Assembly: GCF_933775445.1 (NCBI RefSeq)
Contig: NC_065874.1
Coordinates: 7,397,001 to 7,461,000 of the forward strand
Source of the DNA: Argentina anserina
Taxonomy: Eukaryota; Streptophyta; Magnoliopsida; Rosales; Rosaceae
DNA length: 64,000 nt
Reading direction: 5' to 3'
Within the stretch, counting starts at the first letter, position 1. Every line of letters begins with the position of its first letter. The translations under genes and the position numbers were made by a program. The notes beneath the pieces are model-generated. The model made no database searches. It had not been told where the DNA came from and was given only the letters and a program-made list of their open reading frames with translations. Shown here one piece after another: positions 24,364 through 37,459 of this stretch.

Positions 24364-26018
24364 ATCCCTACTGGTGTCTGGTGTACGAGTTCTTGCTTCA
24401 GAGGACCGTCTTCATTTGTAAACTAATTGACAATGTGAAGCACAAATTGGCAAAGGAAGGAAGCTAATTTATTCTTATCTTACCTAATTTACTATCTACT
24501 TTAATAGTTTAATTATTGTAATGTCAAAGTTATTGGGGCATCACAGGTGGTTTCTCTTTTTCCACATATACTCTCTACTTTGGAGTGTACGTTTTTTGAA
24601 GAGAAATAAACCACAACTAACTCTATAGTTCCTCTTTTTTTTATTTTTCTTTTTGGTAATGTTACTCTATAGTTCATCTTACCAGATGTACAATCCAAAA
24701 GTGGTTGCTCGTTTTCAGATCATGCTCGACTTGATAGTTGATACGTACCTGTTTCCATGATTAAGAGAAAAAAAAAAACAGAAGTTCAGATTCTATGTTG
24801 TTTACCAATTACAATTAGTCTACATCATCAATGTAAGTAAATTCATTTTCCTGAGTACCAAACAGCTTGAGCTTGAGCTTCATAATGTGGTCTGAAAATG
24901 GTCGTCAGTAACTCTTTTTTTCTTTCCAATCTAGCCAAGGACAAGACACGGAGTTGATGTAACCTAATTTATTGTACTAGTCCACTATTGAGATGTGAAG
25001 GGAGGTATAACATTTTGCAGAAACAAAGAGAATCCAACAGAATTATAGGACCTTTTAAAGAATTTTCAGGTATAAAAAGCAATTATATAGATTCTGGTTT
25101 GTGTTGATTATTTCCTTCAACTTGTAGAGCTCTAAGTGAGTTGTCATTCCTAACAACTAGGAGATGAGATAGCTTTCAGCTACTTGATGTCTTAACATAT
25201 ACAGCTATAACTGTTTTAATTGCTGCACATGCATGGTGGAGCTAGAGGCTTATACGAGCAGCTTGATCAGACTGCAAAGTGTCAATCATCTCAAATAGAC
25301 AAACTTGGTAATATGGAGCATCAGTAGTGATCTGGAGTATTGAAAGCTCAGATATGTGGTGTGTCGATTAATACAATGTGTGGAGCGCACTGAATAATCT
25401 AACCGTTCACATCTTTAGAGTTTCGATGCTCCACACTGTCGAATCTGCTAAGGGAAATTGGAACTGCAAAATCAGAATCATACATTCATCTTTTTCTTGC
25501 TTTTCAGAATCACAAATTCATCTTTTCTTTCTTTTTTTTCCTCATATTTTCCCTACACTTTATAGTTTATATGTATATTCACTTTTGAATGTTAATGTTT
25601 TGAGCATTTATTGGTTTATAGTCTGTATGCTTTTAAAGATTTCATATATCCATGAATGAGTCTTATCTGAACAGAATGGCTCCCAAACACTATGGACCAA
25701 GGTCGACATCTTAAGGAGCAAATGCTTGGAAAGACAGAAGGACAAGGGCACCAAAGCCCTTTTCCTTCCAATCAAATTAAACCATGCCCCCTAACAACTC
25801 ATCAGACAGGCCATGGTTTACATTATTATAATTAAGTTCTTTTTTTTTTTCGGGTTGAATTAGATTTCTTTTCTAGATAATCTGCTTCGAAGAATAAGAA
25901 TTTAAGCCTAGGATACGTGTTGTCTACGAAACTTGAATGAGTTTTTCAAATAAAAAGTTATATTTTTAATATTTAAGAAGAACTGGATAATTTTATGAGT
26001 GATTCACTGCTAATATCC
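24364..26018. other. Intergenic spacer
   Basis: The first 100-200 bases are the likely 3' untranslated region of the RING gene. The rest, up to the LINE target site, is AT-rich and shows no supported gene. Confidence 0.5.
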
Positions 26019-26032
26019 CGTTAAGACTTGTC
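26019..26032. repeat. LINE target-site duplication, copy next to the poly-A end
   Basis: The sequence CGTTAAGACTTGTC is identical to 29579-29592, with no mismatch. Confidence 0.92.
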
Positions 26033-29000
26033 TTTTTTTTTTCACTAAGTTATTTTTTTTATTAATTAATTTATTTAACAAAGGAGGGGGCAAAAAACCT
26101 GACGTCCTATGTCTGATAAATTCCAACAAAGAGGATAAACAAAAGCTCAATCCGGCATGTGTACACCCACACATGCAAAACCATATAAAAACCCTAGCAA
26201 ATAGCAAACCCTCAGCCAAGAAACCTTTAATAAAATGATGGGATGAAGCTGGTAGCATTGGCAGACAGTTGTGAGATACCAAAAATAGAGAAAATAGACA
26301 TCTCGTGATGCTTCTTGTAAAGAATGAAAAGCAAACTCTCTGAACAATTCCAAAAGATGACGTTGGGCTTCCAACATATAAAAAATCTTACATTCGAAAC
26401 ACACCAGATTTCTAATGATCCAAATAAACCAAATTAGATTACAGGAGACTAGAAACCAAAGTTGACGTTTAGGTTTTGGGAACGCTGAAACACCAACACC
26501 ATTAAACACTTCATCAAGGGTATCCCAAGACGAGAATGAATGAGAAAATAGAAGGCATTTCATTTCCATAAAGCCACAATTTCATAACAATGCAAAAGAA
26601 GGTGTGTACCCGATTCTGCATGACTTCCACAAAAGGAGCAACGAGATGGAAGTGAAAAACCTCGCCGTTGTAAAACATCATCAGTTAGTAAACGCCCATA
26701 AAGAGCCTTCCAAACAACAAGAGTTTTGCGGGGTTGAATTGCTTTACTCCAGATCACTTTACCCCAATCTTTATGCTCACCATGATTTGAGAAGAAAACA
26801 AAAGCTTTTTTTGCTGTGAGAATTCTTGAGGAGGAGTGCGGCCATAAAAGAGAGTCAAATGTGTCTGCATCAGGCACAACAATGCGCTGAATTTTTTCTG
26901 CTGCTTGAGGGAATGAAGAAATAAAATTTGCTGGGAGAACCCAATGAGAATCAACAATAACATCATTCACCTTAGCATGAAGTGGAATAGAGCCACTTAC
27001 TCCAACACTAGTAGCAAGAGGCTCACCCAACCAATTATCTTGTCAAAAAGATATCCTCTTACCATTACCAACACTCCAATGCAAAGAATTCAAAAACATT
27101 GGCCAAACTTTTTTTAGACCCAACTAGACTGAAGATCTCTTGTAAGACTTTATAGGTTGGAAATCATCTTTTAAAAACGAGTTCTAAGCAAAATAGAGGC
27201 TGGAGAGAAAGAGGAGAGCATCTCCCAACATCTCTTTATTAGAAGAGCACGATTATATAGATCACGTAACCCCAAGCATCCTTCCTCTTTGGACTTACAA
27301 CAGTGACGCCAAGCAACAAGAGGCATGCCTATTTTCAAAGGGTCTCCAGTCTAAAAAAAATTCCTGATCCAAGATTGAAGGTCATGAAGTAAACCAGCCG
27401 GCCACTCATAAATCTGAAAACTATCAACCAAAATGCCTTGAATCACTGACTGAATAAGTTGTAGCCTACTCGTTTGCGACAACAGAGAACCTTTCTAAGA
27501 GGACAACTTGCATCTCACTCTATCTGTAATGGCTTGGAAATACACCAACTTGGGATGTCCCTAGAAAATCGGAACCCCAAGGTATGTGAATGGAAGAGAC
27601 CCCTGTTTGACACCTAAAATTTTCCGGATAACAAAGCGTCTACGGTGAGCATATTTCCAAAGGAACACAAGCGATTTAGATTTATTGACTCTTTGCCCTG
27701 AATTCAAGCCATATTCCTCCATAAACTTTATTAGAATCTCCAAAGATCTATTGGTACCCCGCATAAAAACCATAATGTCATCTGCAAATAGAACATGCGA
27801 GGGGAGTAATACCAAGAGGAGCTGACAGTAAATCAATAAGTCCATCCTCAGCCAGCTTAGTGAGACCTCTACTTAAAACCTATTCCGCAAGACAAAAGAG
27901 AATATGTGACAAATGATCTCCTTGACGAACACCATGAGAACAAGGAAAAAACCATTCCATCTCACCATTAACTAAAATTGATAAGTGTGCATACCCCAAA
28001 ATTGTTTTAATCCAGTCACAAAAAGGATATGAAAAACCAAAATCCTTCAAAACCCGAAGTAAGAAACCTCAATCAAGCGTGTCAAGTGTCTTTTCAACAT
28101 CAAACTTAATTGCAATGTTACCGCCCTTACAATTACGATCCAGGAGGTTAATACATTCTGAAGTCAATATAATGGGGTCTGCAATAGTGCGGCCTCTAAG
28201 AAAAGCACTTTGGTTGGGTGAAATAATCCGAGTAGTAATACTTCTCAAACGGTCAGCTAGAATCTTTGTGATAAGCTTGAAAATAAAATTTGCCATAGCA
28301 ATAGGACGCAACTGCGTTACAGTGTCTGCTCCAGGGACTTTAGGAATCAAGATCATTAAATTGGAATTGAAGTGGGGGAGAATGTATCTAGTATTGAAAA
28401 AACTCTAAACAGTTTGGACTACCTCTGCACTAACAACTGACCAACACTTCATATAAAAAATTCCACCAAAACCATCTGGACCAGGAGAACTATTATAATC
28501 CATGGAACACATACTCTAAAATATTTCCTCAGATGTGAGAATGGTTGTTAACATATCATTATCCTCAGTAGTCACGAGATTAGGAATTACTTGAGAAACT
28601 AGACCAGTGTCTCTTACAAAAGAATCTGCTGTGAAGAGACCATTGAAATAATTTACCACATGATCACTAATCTCTTTTGGGTCATCAATAATACTGTTTC
28701 CATCTCTCATAGTTGATAATGACTATTTAAGATGTCAGACTTTAACCATTGCATGGAAGAAAGAAGAGTTTCGGTCACCCTCAGTAAGCCATTTTATTCT
28801 TGATTTATCACATAAAAATTTCTCTTGAAACAGAAGAGCCTCATGAACTTCAGCACTGACAACACTCTCCCTGGAAAGCAAGTCATCAAAAGGACCCAAA
28901 CTAGCAATTTCCCGCTGAATTATATGCAAATCATCAAATGACTTCTCCACCATTATGTTTACATCCCCAAACTCAGCTTTATTCCAAACCCGGATGTTTG

Positions 29001-29578
29001 GGCCTACCGAATCCGCTGTTTAAGAGTCCGCAGCTTAGAAGCCAAAACAAACATTGGATTACCATAGAAATGAGAACCCTACCAAACCTCATTCACCAAA
29101 GAAAGAAAACTTGGACGATCTAGCCACATGCGATGGAACCGAAATGGTGATCTTTGGTTAGGTATAAGCTTTGAAAATGACACTAAAAGAGGACAATGAT
29201 CTGAGGAAAAACGAGGAAGAGTAGTGCACTCCAAATTGTGCCAAACATCCATCCAAGAGAAATTGCTAAGACACCGGTCAAGTCTCATTTCAACACTTGC
29301 ACCAACACCCCTTCTATTCGTCCAGGTATAAGGCAATCCTTTAGTAGGAAGATGAACCAACTCACAATTAGTTGACATGTCCTGAAAATCTGAACATGAA
29401 ACGGAATTGGGAAGAATTTCACCTCGTTTTTCATGAGCACCCAGGACACAATTAAAGTCACCCAACACTATCCAGGATCCCTGAACAAATGCAATTTTAA
29501 CATGAAGCAGATCATTCCAAAGTCGGCGACGCTCTATTAACGTAGTTCTTGCATAAACCCAAGTCAAAATATAATTAA
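26033..29578 (-). mobile_element. 5'-truncated LINE (L1-type) retrotransposon, inactive
   Basis: Flanking copies of CGTTAAGACTTGTC (26019-26032 and 29579-29592) form a perfect 14-bp target duplication. A T-run on the plus strand at 26033, which is the poly-A tail read on minus, marks the 3' end. The minus strand holds broken blocks in LINE order: the C-terminal half of an AP-type endonuclease (29567-29079; VLGDFNCV, SSDHCPLLV), a linker (28953-28516; IKWLTEGDRNSSFFH), reverse transcriptase (28356-27561; RPIAMANFIFKLITKILADR, then the catalytic FADD), and a zinc-finger segment (26640-26570; CSFCG, H-LLLHC). Stops and frame changes separate all blocks. The front of the element, with ORF1 and the start of the endonuclease, is missing, as is usual for LINE insertions. 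Confidence 0.95.
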
Positions 29579-29592
29579 CGTTAAGACTTGTC
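29579..29592. repeat. LINE target-site duplication, copy next to the truncated 5' end
   Basis: The sequence CGTTAAGACTTGTC is identical to 26019-26032, which fixes the element border inside the endonuclease domain. Confidence 0.92.
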
Positions 29593-30715
29593 GACTTTAC
29601 ATATAATCATCAATATCAGTGGGTCAAGCTGGTTTGATATTTGTATTTGATCAGGATCTTCAGTTCAATTATACTCGGCTCAACTTATTGAGTTTACATG
29701 CTATTCTACTTTATCATATCTTACTTTTTGATTATGTTTACCTCTTGCTTTCTCTTAAAAACATTGAAACAACATAGCCTGTCATATATGATTCGTGACT
29801 AATAGAAGCAATTGCATCGGTTGAGATAGAAATCCAAAACTCCACATTGTGTAAAGGTGATTAAATTGGGAGAGTATCGCTGTATTGATTTGCCTGTAGT
29901 TATAAACCATGATTTTTAAGTACTAGAGCCTTGATCCGACTATTTCTACACGATTTTCTCTATAATGTTGAACCACACCTCTAGTGAAAGACATAGACTA
30001 CTCAGTGGAATTTTTGGAGGATATAATCTTTGCTCAACTCCTAATTTGTCCAACTGGTATGTGCCAAACTCCATGAGAAAACCATCCCCCCACAATGTAC
30101 GTACTACCCTAGAAAGGGATGTGATATGAATTATTTCTCCAATCAATCATAATGTGGTACCATCACAAGCTTGTGCTTTTGTTCTCGTGACAACATATGC
30201 ATGTTTCTTGTAGACCAGTCGACCTCACCAACGATCATATGGCGCAAGACAACTTCAGCATTTCGTATTTGTACCAACAACAAATCAATAATGCAATTAC
30301 TGCAGAAAGTCCGGAAAGTACTTCCACCAAGACAATGAGCCAACGGAAAGTAGCCATATATCAAAAATCTTATCTTTGATCCTTGTGTATATGACTGTAG
30401 TCTTATATTGCACATAGCAAATGTCTGCTAAAGTAAATCAAGTCATTCTCACAAATAGAAGAACACAACAGTACTCAACAATAGAAAGACGACTGCAGAT
30501 TTTACCATTGAGGGTTTATAATTTGCATATATCATTTCCAGTAGTCGAATACCAATTCATTGCGTCCTCCCTATTCATATATCACGCTATTTTGGCTCTT
30601 CTGCTGTATGCCTGTATGAGCTACTATCGGATGGGAAATGATAGATTAGGGACCCCTAGGTTAAAAACAATTATGAAGATTAAGAAACTAATGAAAGACA
30701 ATTCCTTAAGTACCC
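29593..30715. other. Intergenic spacer
   Basis: AT-rich DNA. The frames in it have no family signature. I see nothing further that I can support. Confidence 0.5.
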
Positions 30716-30721
30716 GGTTCG

Positions 30722-31262
30722 AAAAAACGCTAGACGGTATCCAGGCAAACGGTTACCTCCTAGCGCCTAGACGGTTAGGCGGATTTAAATTATTAAATAT
30801 TTATCTATTTTTATATATGTATTTAAACTATTTATATGATTAAAAATATATAATAATGCTTAATATTAATTTTTAAAATAGTCTAAACTCAAAATTACTT
30901 AAGTTCAAAGTCCATACAAAATATTAAAATAAAAGATAAATTGCAAAACAAATGCAAGACTAAATTTCAAGTTCTTCTTCTCTAAATCCTTGACTAGCTT
31001 CAGTATCAGACTTAAACTCAATATCAATTTTTCTTTCTTCAACTTCCGTGTCATCATCTGAAATAAAATCTTCATCATGAAGTTCTTTTACTTCCATTGT
31101 GTTTTAATTTTTTTAATTTCTAAAAGTCCACTAATTTTGACCGTCACATGGAACGACGTGGACCGCTTAGGACTACTCAGGCGGCCGTCATATCCCTTGA
31201 ACGTCACGGATGGCTGAATAGGTAAAAAGCATAGCGGTAACCCAGGCGGCCATCTTTTTAGA
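30722..31262. mobile_element. hAT-like transposon relic (tentative)
   Basis: The segment is bounded by GC-rich ends of the GCTAGACGG/AGGCGG type (30728-30782 and about 31170-31262), in weak inverted orientation around an AT-rich core. Inside, on the minus strand at 30960-31097, is a 45-codon frame of strongly acidic character (motifs HDEDFISDDDTEVEE and EEEL) that stops cleanly. It resembles the acidic tail found at the C-terminus of some hAT-type transposases. I could not find a convincing target duplication, so both borders and class are uncertain. Confidence 0.45.
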
Positions 31263-33010
31263 ACAATGCTTCCGTACTTATTTGATTTTGGTTTATTTCC
31301 TACTAATGAGACAGAGACACGAATCGAGGGCTATATGCAGGGCTAGTTCCTGTCAGTTTTAAGTCCATTTTTGTTGAATTATAGAGATGTACTCCTTGAG
31401 TGATTAAGACTCAATCACATGGCTTGTTATAATTGGGATTATGATGTTAGAATTATATTGAACCAAGAACATACATAGAGTTAATTATCAGCTTAGCTGA
31501 CTAGATTCTGTTATAAGTGAACATTCAAAGTGAAATCAACATGACATAGAGAAATTATACGAGGAATGTGATCTGCTATTTCATTGATAGATGACCCCTT
31601 ATATAGGGAATTTACAACAGCCAGTAAGTCCATGAGTCCTATTTTTACTCCTCACTGTATCACATAAAAATCACTAACAAGTCTGAATTTCACTAATTCA
31701 AACTCCTAATTGAAGCTACGTTTGGATAAGCACATTAGTTTTCCTTCAACATGAACCACATAGAGCTATAGGGAACTCCTCAGAGTTGATTCCTTCAGTT
31801 CATTTTCGTTGGCTCATTTCCTACATTAAAGTGTGTTATGAGTGGTTTAACCGCGTGATGTCGGTCGAGGGGTCGTTGGTGTGGTCGGATCCGGTTGGAA
31901 TTGGATCGGGTTTGGTTTGCGATGATTTGGTCGGAAGTGAAGGGACGCGCGAGCGTCACACAATTAGCCCTATAAAATATCATCGTTAGTATAGAATAAA
32001 TATGGATCGTTCAGTCCGGGGAATTGAATGGAACTCTAAACTTTTAGTGTTACCAAATAATGGGGGGTTTGAGATTGATTATTAATTACTAAAATAAAAC
32101 ATTAATTACTATTTACATGATCGACTTCTCTTTACCAAACTAAACCAAATTCACCAATGCACCACATAATCACAAGTTTGGTTCTATCATGCATTCTAAT
32201 TCATCTGATTACATACTTTTAGACACCAACACAATTACAGCCTTAAGAGAACATCTAATCATGCAAGATTTCTATTGACCTTTAGATTGACTTAGGGCCT
32301 CACCTAAATTGCATGCAATCAAGTTTAACAACACTTAGGGTAGAAATCAAACAAGATTACATTTAAGCACCAAATTTTGTTGGAGACATGCTTCACAGTG
32401 GCGTCACTCACCATGGGGTACATGTAAATTTCCAGAATTTCCTACTTTAATTGACACAACCTACTTAGGGCATGATTCGATTTGTGTCAATATGGATGAT
32501 GAAGATAGCACTCAAATACAATCTTAGGGACTGCATTCAAGCACTAAATTCGTATGCACATATCTGAAAATTATCTAAGAGCAAGTAAAAAAAGAGTATA
32601 ACCACAACAATAAAAATACAAACTTCAATAATTATAAGAACATAGATTCGGCATAGTCATATCAAATACAATCTGAAAATTATGAAACAAATACAAAACT
32701 AATACTTCTATATAAACAACAACTTACAATCTTCACAGACAAAAAATTGTAAATTAGCACAAATAAACGAAGTCATAGAGATAAGTTACGAGAATCACAT
32801 GTTGTAGGAACTTTAGATGTACGGCTGCAATAAGTGGCACTCGGTGGAGATGATGATGGTTTTGGGGTGGACGGCTTGGCTAATTTGTGAGGGAAGTTTA
32901 TGGGTTTTAGTAGAATTTTGGCTCTTGAATGCTAAGGAGAAGTGATGATTTTTCTTTGTGAATGATGTGTTATTTATAGAAGAGTTTTTGCTCATTGAAT
33001 ATTATAGTTT
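31263..33010. other. Intergenic spacer
   Basis: Mostly AT-rich. A GC-richer patch at 31850-31960 gives open frames on both strands but no recognisable protein. No supported gene. Confidence 0.45.
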
Positions 33011-33260
33011 GAAATTTTTCTCCTCAATTTCTTTCACTTATTTTTGTCATTGGTGGGTGCAATCTATTTTGATAAATTCTTTCTTTTTCTCCTTTTTAGG
33101 TGTCTCCTTCTTTCTCTCTTGAATTATCTATTTTTATTCTCTTCCTTTTCCTTTCTCCTCAATTTTTTTCACTTATTTTTTTCATTGGTGGGTGAAATCT
33201 CCTTTGATCAATTTCTTCTTCTTCCCCTTTTTAAGTATCTCCTTCATTCTTTATTTTCCT
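33011..33260. repeat. Two-copy tandem duplication, period about 135 bp
   Basis: The block CTCCTCAATTT-TTTCACTTATTTTT-TCATTGGTGGGTG-AATCT occurs at 33020 and again at 33155, followed in both by a C/T-rich tail. Only two copies are visible and the plus-strand open frame across them looks like chance in pyrimidine-rich DNA. Confidence 0.75.
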
Positions 33261-33310
33261 CCTTACTTGACTTTTCCTCTATTTTTTCCTTCATTGTAGC
33301 TACATAATCT

Positions 33311-34228
33311 CATCTTTTAAAATCTGAAAATAATAAAAGACAAGAATAAAAACAAGATAATTCATATAAAAAGACCAAGTAAGTTACTAGAATAGGAGAG
33401 TAAGATTAGGAAAGTTACGGAATAAGCGTTTCAGTTCAAGTAGGACTTTCTTAAATAGTACGTTTCCAAGTCTAAAAATGACTCCTAATACAAATAGGAT
33501 TCTCAAAGTATCACAAATGTTATAGAAATGTCAATTAATGAAGACTCCTAATTTAACTAGGTTTCCTAGTCACACAAGGAATCCTACTCTAAATAGGACT
33601 CTCGATAATTTATGTGTTTTCAACCTGTTTTAACACCAAAATGCAACTAACGCCACCATAGACTCCTTACTCGACTAAATAACTCAATACTACAACAATA
33701 AGAGCTAAACAAAGTACAATTGGAGGTAAAAACATGTTAAGAACGTCGCACAAAGTGCTCCTATCAGGATGTGGCGGTGATGATGTGGGTAGGGGGCGGG
33801 GCTTCTCTTCCTTCAAGGCCATTGACCATGTGGTTCTACTGGCGACGAAGTTGAGTTCTCTCAACACCGATAGTGTTTTTCTGGCGACAGCAGTTCGCGG
33901 TTGCAGAAGTTCTCTTTGACCGTAGCAGGTTCAGGTCGGCTTCTCTTGGATGCATACTTAATTGAGAGATTGGAAGAAGAGGCAGCCTTTGATCTCTGAG
34001 GGTAGTTGGAATGCAGCTTTTCTATGGCTAACAACGAGAAGGAGGAGGCACGGATTTACTAGGGTTTGGTGTGGGCTCGAGTCTCTGGGCCTAGGTCTAG
34101 GGCCAAACTCTGGTTGGTTTGGGCTATTGTCCCTGTTTTGGGGCCAATAATTGGATTGCTTGTCCTAGGGCCTAACACAGTTTAGATTTTTTCCTAGCAT
34201 ATTGTTATGCTTCTATAAGTCGTATAAT
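33311..34228. other. Intergenic spacer
   Basis: Includes a GC-richer stretch at 33720-34150 with short open frames on both strands, none with a known domain. Possibly decayed transposon DNA; nothing further can be supported. Confidence 0.4.
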
Positions 34229-34924
34229 TAGGGTAAATTCCTCTTATGGTACCTGATGTTTGGCTACTTGGACAATTTGATACCTGATGTATGAAAACGG
34301 ACAATCTGGTACCTAAAGTTCTCAAATTTAGGCCATTTTAGTACTTATGTCAATTTTAACCATATTTTCAGGGTTATTTCCGTCATTCTATCTCTACTTT
34401 ACTTCATTTTTTCATAATACCTTCAAATTGCCTCTAAATTATCACTAAAAATTTGATAACTCATCCACTTAGTATCTGTGATGAATTTACGTATATAATT
34501 TTTTATAATGTAGCTATCAATCTAAATTAATTTTAATTATAAGTAATTAAAATATATATTTAAATAAAATTTTACAATTGCATAAAGGCAATTTATTTCC
34601 TTTGCAAAAAAAATTAGGATACAGTAAGTATATTAAGAAAAAAAATTATTTTCGTTATATGCGAAGTAAATGTTAAGTGAAGTAGATATATCAATTTAAT
34701 TATCTCCAAAGAGAGGCAATTATATGAAGAAATGAAGAAAAATGTGAATTTAATGAGTTTAGGGCTAGAATGACGAAAATAACCCTAAAAATATGATCAA
34801 AATTAATAGAGGTACCAAAATGGCTTACAAATGAGAACTTCATGTACCAAATTGTCCGTTTTCATACATCAGATACTAAATTGTCCAAGTAGTCATACTT
34901 TAGGTACCATAGGAGGAATTAACC
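34229..34924. mobile_element. Non-autonomous DNA element with long (about 200 bp) terminal inverted repeats
   Basis: The left arm (34231 to about 34445) and the right arm (about 34715 to 34924) are reverse complements with scattered mismatches. Both carry ATTCCTC-TATGGTACCT, CTACTTGGACAATTT, GATGTATGAAAACGGACAAT and GGGTTATTT-CGTCATTCTA. The middle of about 270 bp is very AT-rich and non-coding. Long inverted arms without a coding core fit a foldback or Mutator-like MITE. The target duplication could not be resolved by eye. Confidence 0.85.
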
Positions 34925-34939
34925 ATAAGTTTTTTTTTA

Positions 34940-37459
34940 TGTTTCAATTCGGGATAGTTTTTAAAGAAAAGACATATGTTATGTATTAAATTTGAGTTTT
35001 GACTCAAGACCTCTTATTTGCTGTACAACAACAGCGAATGAGTATATAATGACTTTTTAAGCCTTCATTTTATATAAAATCCTAGTAGATTCCATACAAA
35101 AAAAACATAATTACCATGAACATACAAATTTTGGCAAATTTGTTTAAGTAATTGACTTATGCTGAAGTAAATAGCATATGCTAGCTGCCGCAAAATAGAT
35201 ATTAGCTGAAGTAATTGGGAAATTTGTTCCTTTAGCATTACATTATGGAAGAAAACGTGGAAAAAGGGTAGCTCTTCCAATAATTTCTATACCTATTAGA
35301 TAAAAAGGATTCAACCCCTATTTTTGGAATTTATGCTTCATAGCATGTGAGCCTCAAAGAAGACTACATAACCTCAAAAGCAAAGGCTATATGAGATACC
35401 CTCTTTCTTCAACTGAATCCCAAAAAACAAAAATCTTGACTATTGTTTATGAACCTATTATAGCTGTTTTCAACAAAAACACTTCTTTTCTTCACAAAAA
35501 GCTTCGTGATATTCCAAGTATACAACATGTTAGAATAATGCATTAGTTCATGAGGGGATCCGTAATCTAAAGATTGTCGACTTTCGTTCGATTCCCCCAA
35601 TTTTCTGCGACTTATCTGCATTATACTGCTCTGGGTTTGACAATTATGTTGCTTCACTTTGAAACCCTCATCAATATTTCATGTTGATATGTCATGCCAG
35701 GTTTCACCTTGACAAAATCTCCTACAATCCTTAACTGTTGTAATAAATCTGCATTGGATTGACAGAAGAGCTTGATGGGGATTGGGGAATTTGTGTTTAT
35801 AGTTCGTGCTACAAGTTCAACTGTACATGACATGCACTTTTGGGCCACTTGTTCATTTCGACATGCAGATTCAACTGTATAACTAAATTTATTAACGACC
35901 AATTGATGATCGTGTTTCTTCTTTAGGGGGTTTGATTGCAGCAGAGTCAATAGCCCAAGATTTTAATTACTGCAGTTGGTAGTAAAAACTTGTTTCATGG
36001 CTATTTACTTTGCACATATGAATAGAAGTACAGGATCCTCTACCACTTCCATAACTCAAGCACACTTTTTTTTGTCTACAAGTAGCTGGCATCTTTGATC
36101 TTCCAATCTATTCTCTGAATTTTACTGTTTTAAATCTGCAGAATCAACTTACTGTTTTGGTACATACACTTTTTAACTTCAGTGATACTCATGAGTTCAA
36201 GATTTGAGTTATTTAGTAGTTTGAGATCAGGTATGAAGAGTCTACTTGACCCGCAGACAACTAATTTATGTTATTATTATTATTATTTTTTTTTGAAAGG
36301 GGTTTGGAACCCTAATTTATGTTATTAGTTTCACTTATTAGTTGTAAATCCCCCATGACAGCTTATCGAAAGCACCCTCAACAAATTCTCAGAAACACAG
36401 AAATGGTCCACTTTCGCAAAACTAAGATGTGATGAGCTAAGCTTTCACTTAGACAGTTAAACTTATATTACAAGTCTTGAACTAAGACCCTGCTTAATTA
36501 GTCTCTTTTGGGTTCAATAACACAAACTCATACACATCAGAGTGAAGCAAATTCTAGGGCATTCACTCAAATCTGATTAGCATATCATAAACTTGAGATT
36601 TTGTAAGGCCAGCTCAAAAGAGAAGCACAATGATAGGTAACTCTCATAGACCCCAGTCCAACTTGGGATTGAGGACGGTGACTTGAGCAGTAAAGAGAAC
36701 AAAGTGTGGGAAAATAAAGATCCCTGAGGAAGCTGGCAATGGCACCACAACTGTATCGCTGTTGGGGTCACACTGTCGCACCGATGTTGTCTTCAACTCA
36801 ATTGCCAAATGGCATAATACATTAATACATGTACATGTACAAAGACCTCGACACAAGTAAGTGTGAGGACTTGCGCTTACTATACCCAATTCAGGACTCA
36901 TACTCATGATGCAGTTTACACAGTTTAATGATCCCCCAAACTTTTTTCCCATTTTTAGTATATACCAACCTAAATTTTTATTTTTGACATGAAATACCAA
37001 ACTAGGGTAGACAAATTGGTGAGATCAGGAATCATGAGAGGAATCTTAGGGTGACAAGACTCTAATTAATAGACACACGATGTCACAATATCAAATATCC
37101 TCAAAAGCCTAATCTATCATGAAAAGACCAACAATGTAAAAGCCAATGCATACCAAATTGAAAATATATTGATCATGTACACCCAACTTGCATGGTTAGG
37201 AGTGTGTCATTTTCAAAACCCCTCATGCTCAAAGAGCCAAAAAAGCAGTAGCACCCCTCACAAGAGGGTGTGTATGGCAGACCCCAACTCCCCCATGTTA
37301 TAACTTAGCCAAAACCTTTGTTCATGACCCCACTTTCATTTTATAAAATCCCTCCTAAACCCTCCTTAACTTTTTCACCTTCTTCATCCTCATCAGCATC
37401 CCTTCCTCTGCTGCCAATAATTTGTAGCACCAGAGCCATCATTTAGTTCATTACACAAA
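34940..37459. other. Intergenic spacer and promoter of the DNA glycosylase
   Basis: Contains minus-strand open frames at 35409-35950 and 36577-37000 without recognisable domains. The last 250 bases before 37460 are C/T-rich and look like a promoter and 5' leader. No supported gene. Confidence 0.45.

Noticed and set aside
26560..29567. Several apparent minus-strand genes in a row
   Set aside because: They are fragments of one LINE bounded by a single target duplication, not separate genes.
36577..37000. Minus-strand frame of 118 codons with a plausible-looking C-terminus
   Set aside because: No family motif, no supporting exon upstream, and the codon pattern is not gene-like; left as spacer.
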